From contig JAGVYO010000035.1 in assembly GCA_018303225.1 (NCBI GenBank), positions 1 to 7,138 of the forward strand: DNA of 7,138 nucleotides, given 5' to 3'. The notes under the pieces were generated by a model that did no database searches, was not told the origin of the DNA, and was given only the letters and a program-made list of their open reading frames with translations. The first letter of the stretch is position 1, and the number at the start of each line of letters is the position of its first letter. Positions 5,335 through 7,138 of the stretch are shown here, one piece after another. The stretch comes from Candidatus Woesearchaeota archaeon (GTDB lineage: Archaea; Nanobdellota; Nanobdellia; Woesearchaeales; JAGVYO01). Position numbers and translations under genes: made by a program.

Positions 5335-5996
5335 ATGAAGGTCGTGGTATTGTGCGGCGGAGAAGGCGTACGGTTAAAGCCGCTTACGGATGACATCCCT
5401 AAACCTTTGGTCCAGATCAGAGGAAAACCTCTGCTGGAGCATGTGGTAAGCCATTTCAAGAAGAACGGCTATACCGATTTTGTTTTTGCCATCGGCTATA
5501 AGGGGGATAAGATAATGGAGTATTTCAGGGATCGGAAGGATATCAAGACAGCCTTCGTGGATTCCGGAAATGCGTCTATCATTCAGCGCATTGCGGATGC
5601 GGCAAAGACCATCTCCGGCATGTTCATGGTTGTCTACGGCGATACCACATCCGGCAATTGTTGAAATTTCACGGTTCCCATGACGGACAGGTCACGGTTA
5701 CGACCTATCCCATGCAGAGCCCGTTTGGCCTTGTGTTTGCGGATGCTTCGGGCAAGATAACTGAATTTAAGGAGAAGCCGGTGCTGGATTACTGGATGAA
5801 CATCGGCTTTATGGCAGTTGAGAAAAAAGCACTGACCTATTTTGAGAAAGAAGATACCCTGATGTCTTTCTTTGACAGGCTCATCCGGAAAGGCATGCTT
5901 TACGAATACAAGCACCGGGGGAAGCACATCACAGTCAACACCGAGAAAGAAAAGGCCGATGCCGAGAAACAATTGGATGAATTCTACACCGACTGA
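5335..5996 (+). pseudogene. Sugar-1-phosphate nucleotidyltransferase, broken by a frameshift
   Basis: The 5' part (5335-5664, 109 residues) starts MKVVVLCGGEGVRLKPLTDD with the family's GGxGxRLxPLT nucleotide-binding loop, then PKPLVQIRGKPLLEH (22-36). FMVVYGD (97-103) holds the metal-binding Asp103. It then meets a TGA at 5662. The 3' part continues in the -1 frame from about 5661: LKFHGSHDGQ, SPFGLVFAD, ITEFKEKPVLDYWMNIGFMA, ending EKQLDEFYTD at 5993. These are the successive blocks of one nucleotidyl-transferase domain. The usual GTAGA segment is replaced by VDSGNASIIQRI (75-86). The enzyme would couple a nucleoside triphosphate to a sugar 1-phosphate, supplying donors for the adjacent glycosyltransferase; the sugar is unknown. 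As written it cannot make a full protein, so it is a pseudogene, an assembly error or, least likely, a recoded gene. The start is fixed by the TATA element and family N-terminus. The downstream stop lies two bases before the next ATG. Confidence 0.85.
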
Positions 5997-5998
5997 CC

Positions 5999-6754
5999 AT
6001 GGCAGCTTTAAAGACACTGATTGTGGTTCCTGCTTACAACGAAGGGAAGCATATCGCTTCTGTCTTGAGGGCTATCCCGAAGGGCGTTGGAGAAATTCTG
6101 GTTGTGGACAATGCTTCTGCAGATGACACCGCTGCCATTGCCAAAAAATTGAAGGCGAATCTGATCAGGCATTCTGTGAATATGGGCAAGGCCGGTTCCC
6201 TTAAAGACGGCTTTGACTACGGCATCACGCATAATTTTGATGTGGTGATTACGATGGACGCGGACGGCGAGCATCCGCCGGAAAAAATACATGATTTCCT
6301 GAGAGGCATAAAAAACAAAGATATGGTCATCGGCCAGCGAAAGCATTACCGCTCTTTTTTCCGAAAACTGCTCAACCGGTGGAATAACTTCTGGATCCAG
6401 CTGCTGCTTCCTGAGGTGGAAGACACGCAATGCGGCTTCCGGGCCATCCGGACGGAGCTGCTTCGGAAAATGAATCTCACCAGCAAAGGTTTTGAGATCG
6501 AGATGGAAATGCTTTTGGAAGCCTACAAGAACAAGGCGCGGATCGGGACCGTGGAGATTGCGGCAAAATCCATACGGAAAACAACCTTGAAAGCATCGGA
6601 CTACCTACGGATCAACAATTTCTTTGACCGGTGGATATTGAAAAATAAAGAACATTTAAATATGGGAAATCCAAAACGCCTCTTACTGCTTACCTTTGCC
6701 TCGCTGGGGCTGATTGTCTTCGGGGGCTTGGGCAAGATAATGGGGGCAAAATGA
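5999..6754 (+). CDS. GT2 glycosyltransferase, dolichol/polyprenyl-phosphate mannosyltransferase (DPM1)-like
   Basis: This is a 251-residue GT-A fold enzyme. LIVVPAYNEGKHI (7-19) and EILVVDNASADDT (32-44) bind the nucleotide part of the donor. MDADGEHPPE (86-95) carries the DxD metal site Asp87/Asp89, with Glu where many relatives have Gln (DADxQHPPE). GQR (112-114) and the basic stretch KHYRSFFRKLLNRWNNF (115-131) are as in DPM-like enzymes. DTQCGFRAIR (142-151) and GFEIEMEMLLEA (164-175) form the acceptor and catalytic blocks. Residues 228-246 are a hydrophobic span, so the protein is membrane-attached by its C-terminus. It should transfer a sugar from a nucleotide donor to a polyprenyl phosphate on the cytosolic face, giving the donor used by GT-C enzymes. 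The gene lies two bases after the broken nucleotidyltransferase and overlaps the next ORF by four bases (ATGA). Family call strong; the sugar is not determined. Confidence 0.9.
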   Translation: MAALKTLIVVPAYNEGKHIASVLRAIPKGVGEILVVDNASADDTAAIAKKLKANLIRHSVNMGKAGSLKDGFDYGITHNFDVVITMDADGEHPPEKIHDFLRGIKNKDMVIGQRKHYRSFFRKLLNRWNNFWIQLLLPEVEDTQCGFRAIRTELLRKMNLTSKGFEIEMEMLLEAYKNKARIGTVEIAAKSIRKTTLKASDYLRINNFFDRWILKNKEHLNMGNPKRLLLLTFASLGLIVFGGLGKIMGAK

Positions 6755-6879
6755 TTGAAACTTCCTACGCATTGGTCTTTTCCCATATTGCCTATTATGT
6801 TGCTTCCCTTCTGGGCATCGTCTGGATCGTACGGACGCGGAATAAGATCGCGAAGATCAACAAGGAGATGAATAGGTAA
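6751..6879 (+). CDS. 42-residue single-pass membrane microprotein (first of a tandem pair)
   Basis: The ORF starts in the ATGA overlap with the glycosyltransferase stop and encodes 42 residues: MIETSYALVF, a hydrophobic span at about 7-27 (ALVFSHIAYYVASLLGIVWIV), then the basic tail RTRNKIAKINKEMNR. Positive charges after the span predict a cytosolic C-terminus. The overlap suggests translational coupling, with GGGGG (6742-6746) just before the ATG. I do not recognise a named family. In many genomes DPM1-like genes are followed by a small membrane partner (for example DUF2304 proteins of about 110 residues), but this is much shorter. It aligns without gaps to the next ORF (10 of 42 identical), which argues that it is real. 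A role as a transferase subunit or anchor is inference. Confidence 0.65.
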   Translation: MIETSYALVFSHIAYYVASLLGIVWIVRTRNKIAKINKEMNR

Positions 6880-6881
6880 AA

Positions 6882-7013
6882 ATGGCATCCACGACCGACG
6901 CGATATTCTGGACCCAGATTCCGATTGCGATAGCTATCCTCATCGGCGCGTACGAGCTCCACAAGACGCGGAAGGAACTGATCAAGCTGCTTCAGCGCCT
7001 TTCCAAGAAATGA
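6882..7013 (+). CDS. 43-residue single-pass membrane microprotein (second of the pair)
   Basis: The ORF starts two bases after the preceding stop and ends three bases before the deacetylase ATG. It encodes 43 residues: MASTTDAIFWTQ, a hydrophobic span at about 8-24 (IFWTQIPIAIAILIGAY), then the basic, probably amphipathic helix ELHKTRKELIKLLQRLSKK. AGGT four bases before the ATG, and GGAGATGA (6864-6871) further up, are possible ribosome binding sites. Ungapped alignment with the first microprotein gives identities at positions 1, 4, 7, 13, 18, 20, 22, 29, 30 and 35, with TR at 29-30 in both and many conservative pairs (R28/K, I33/L, I36/L). No named family is recognised. The predicted topology is N-out, C-in, like its neighbour. 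Confidence 0.65.
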   Translation: MASTTDAIFWTQIPIAIAILIGAYELHKTRKELIKLLQRLSKK

Positions 7014-7016
7014 TGC

Positions 7017-7138
7017 ATGACAAAGAATATCTTCAGCATTGATCTGGAAGAGTGGCATACTTCTAAGGATATCTTCGGAACGGTTCCTTTAGGCAAAGCA
7101 GAATCGCAGGTGGCGGACGCGGTAAAACCCCTCCTGAA
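7017..7138 (+). CDS. Polysaccharide deacetylase (NodB-homology) N-terminus, runs off the right edge
   Basis: Forty codons are visible from the ATG at 7017: MTKNIFSIDLEEWH, then a segment ending ADAVKPLL. The opening SIDLEEWH matches the SIDVEDWFH first strand of the polysaccharide deacetylases found in exopolysaccharide loci, where the acidic residues belong to the metal and catalytic site. The following QVADAVKPLL fits the helix that precedes ATFFVLG in relatives. The family removes N- or O-acetyl groups from glycans. The gene is three bases after the second microprotein, so it belongs to the same transcription unit and suggests that the glycan made here is deacetylated. The rest of the domain is outside the window, so intactness cannot be judged. 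Confidence 0.72.
   Translation, partial: MTKNIFSIDLEEWHTSKDIFGTVPLGKAESQVADAVKPLL

Noticed and set aside
5661..5670. Programmed -1 frameshifting as the explanation for the split nucleotidyltransferase (AAATTTC heptamer at 5664-5670)
   Set aside because: The slippery-looking heptamer lies after the zero-frame TGA and could not rescue it. The expected residues between the two blocks are also missing, so a deletion fits better.
5658..5996. The 3' half of the nucleotidyltransferase as an independent gene (TTG at 5658 or ATG at 5712)
   Set aside because: It contains only the second half of one fold, lacking the nucleotide-binding loop and metal-site Asp, so it is treated as part of the broken gene.

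Overview
The window reads as a piece of an archaeal chromosome. This rests on promoter architecture: good TATA boxes (TTATATAA, TTTATAAG, TTTAAAAT, TATATAAG) lie upstream of transcription units, and for three units the TATA centre is about 28 bases before the ATG, as expected for leaderless archaeal mRNAs. The AbrB/PIN toxin-antitoxin pair, the cobalamin-binding radical SAM genes and the DPM1-like glycosyltransferase also fit. Hand counts on sampled lines give about 50% GC for the main genes. The lineage cannot be fixed; a euryarchaeal or DPANN-type genome is possible. TGA, TAG and TAA are all used as stops.

Layout: (1) 1-1806, minus strand: two adjacent B12-binding-domain radical SAM genes. 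The left one is cut by the window edge exactly at its first cluster cysteine. The right one ends unusually soon after the barrel. (2) 1807-2008: intergenic region with back-to-back promoters. (3) 2009-2678, plus strand: a vapBC-type pair (AbrB-fold antitoxin, COG1569-type PIN toxin). It is about 35% GC, has a 24-bp near-palindrome on its TATA box and is flanked by an 11-bp direct repeat, so it looks like a recent insertion between two divergent promoters. (4) 2745-5243: an 832-residue polytopic membrane protein with GT-C/YfhO-like character. (5) 5251-5304: two back-to-back perfect hairpins followed directly by a promoter. (6) 5335-7138: a tight co-directional run: sugar-phosphate nucleotidyltransferase (broken by a frameshift), GT2 DPM1-like glycosyltransferase, two single-pass microproteins of 42 and 43 residues that look like paralogues, and the start of a polysaccharide deacetylase.

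Taken together, the right side looks like a surface glycan or glycolipid locus: sugar activation (now apparently broken), transfer to a lipid carrier, membrane-embedded glycosyl transfer and deacetylation. The radical SAM pair may modify a lipid or glycan, but its substrate cannot be read from sequence. The points most worth a second look are the paralogous microprotein pair, the double hairpin, the frameshifted nucleotidyltransferase and the apparent vapBC insertion. No RNA gene, CRISPR array, transposase or origin was seen.
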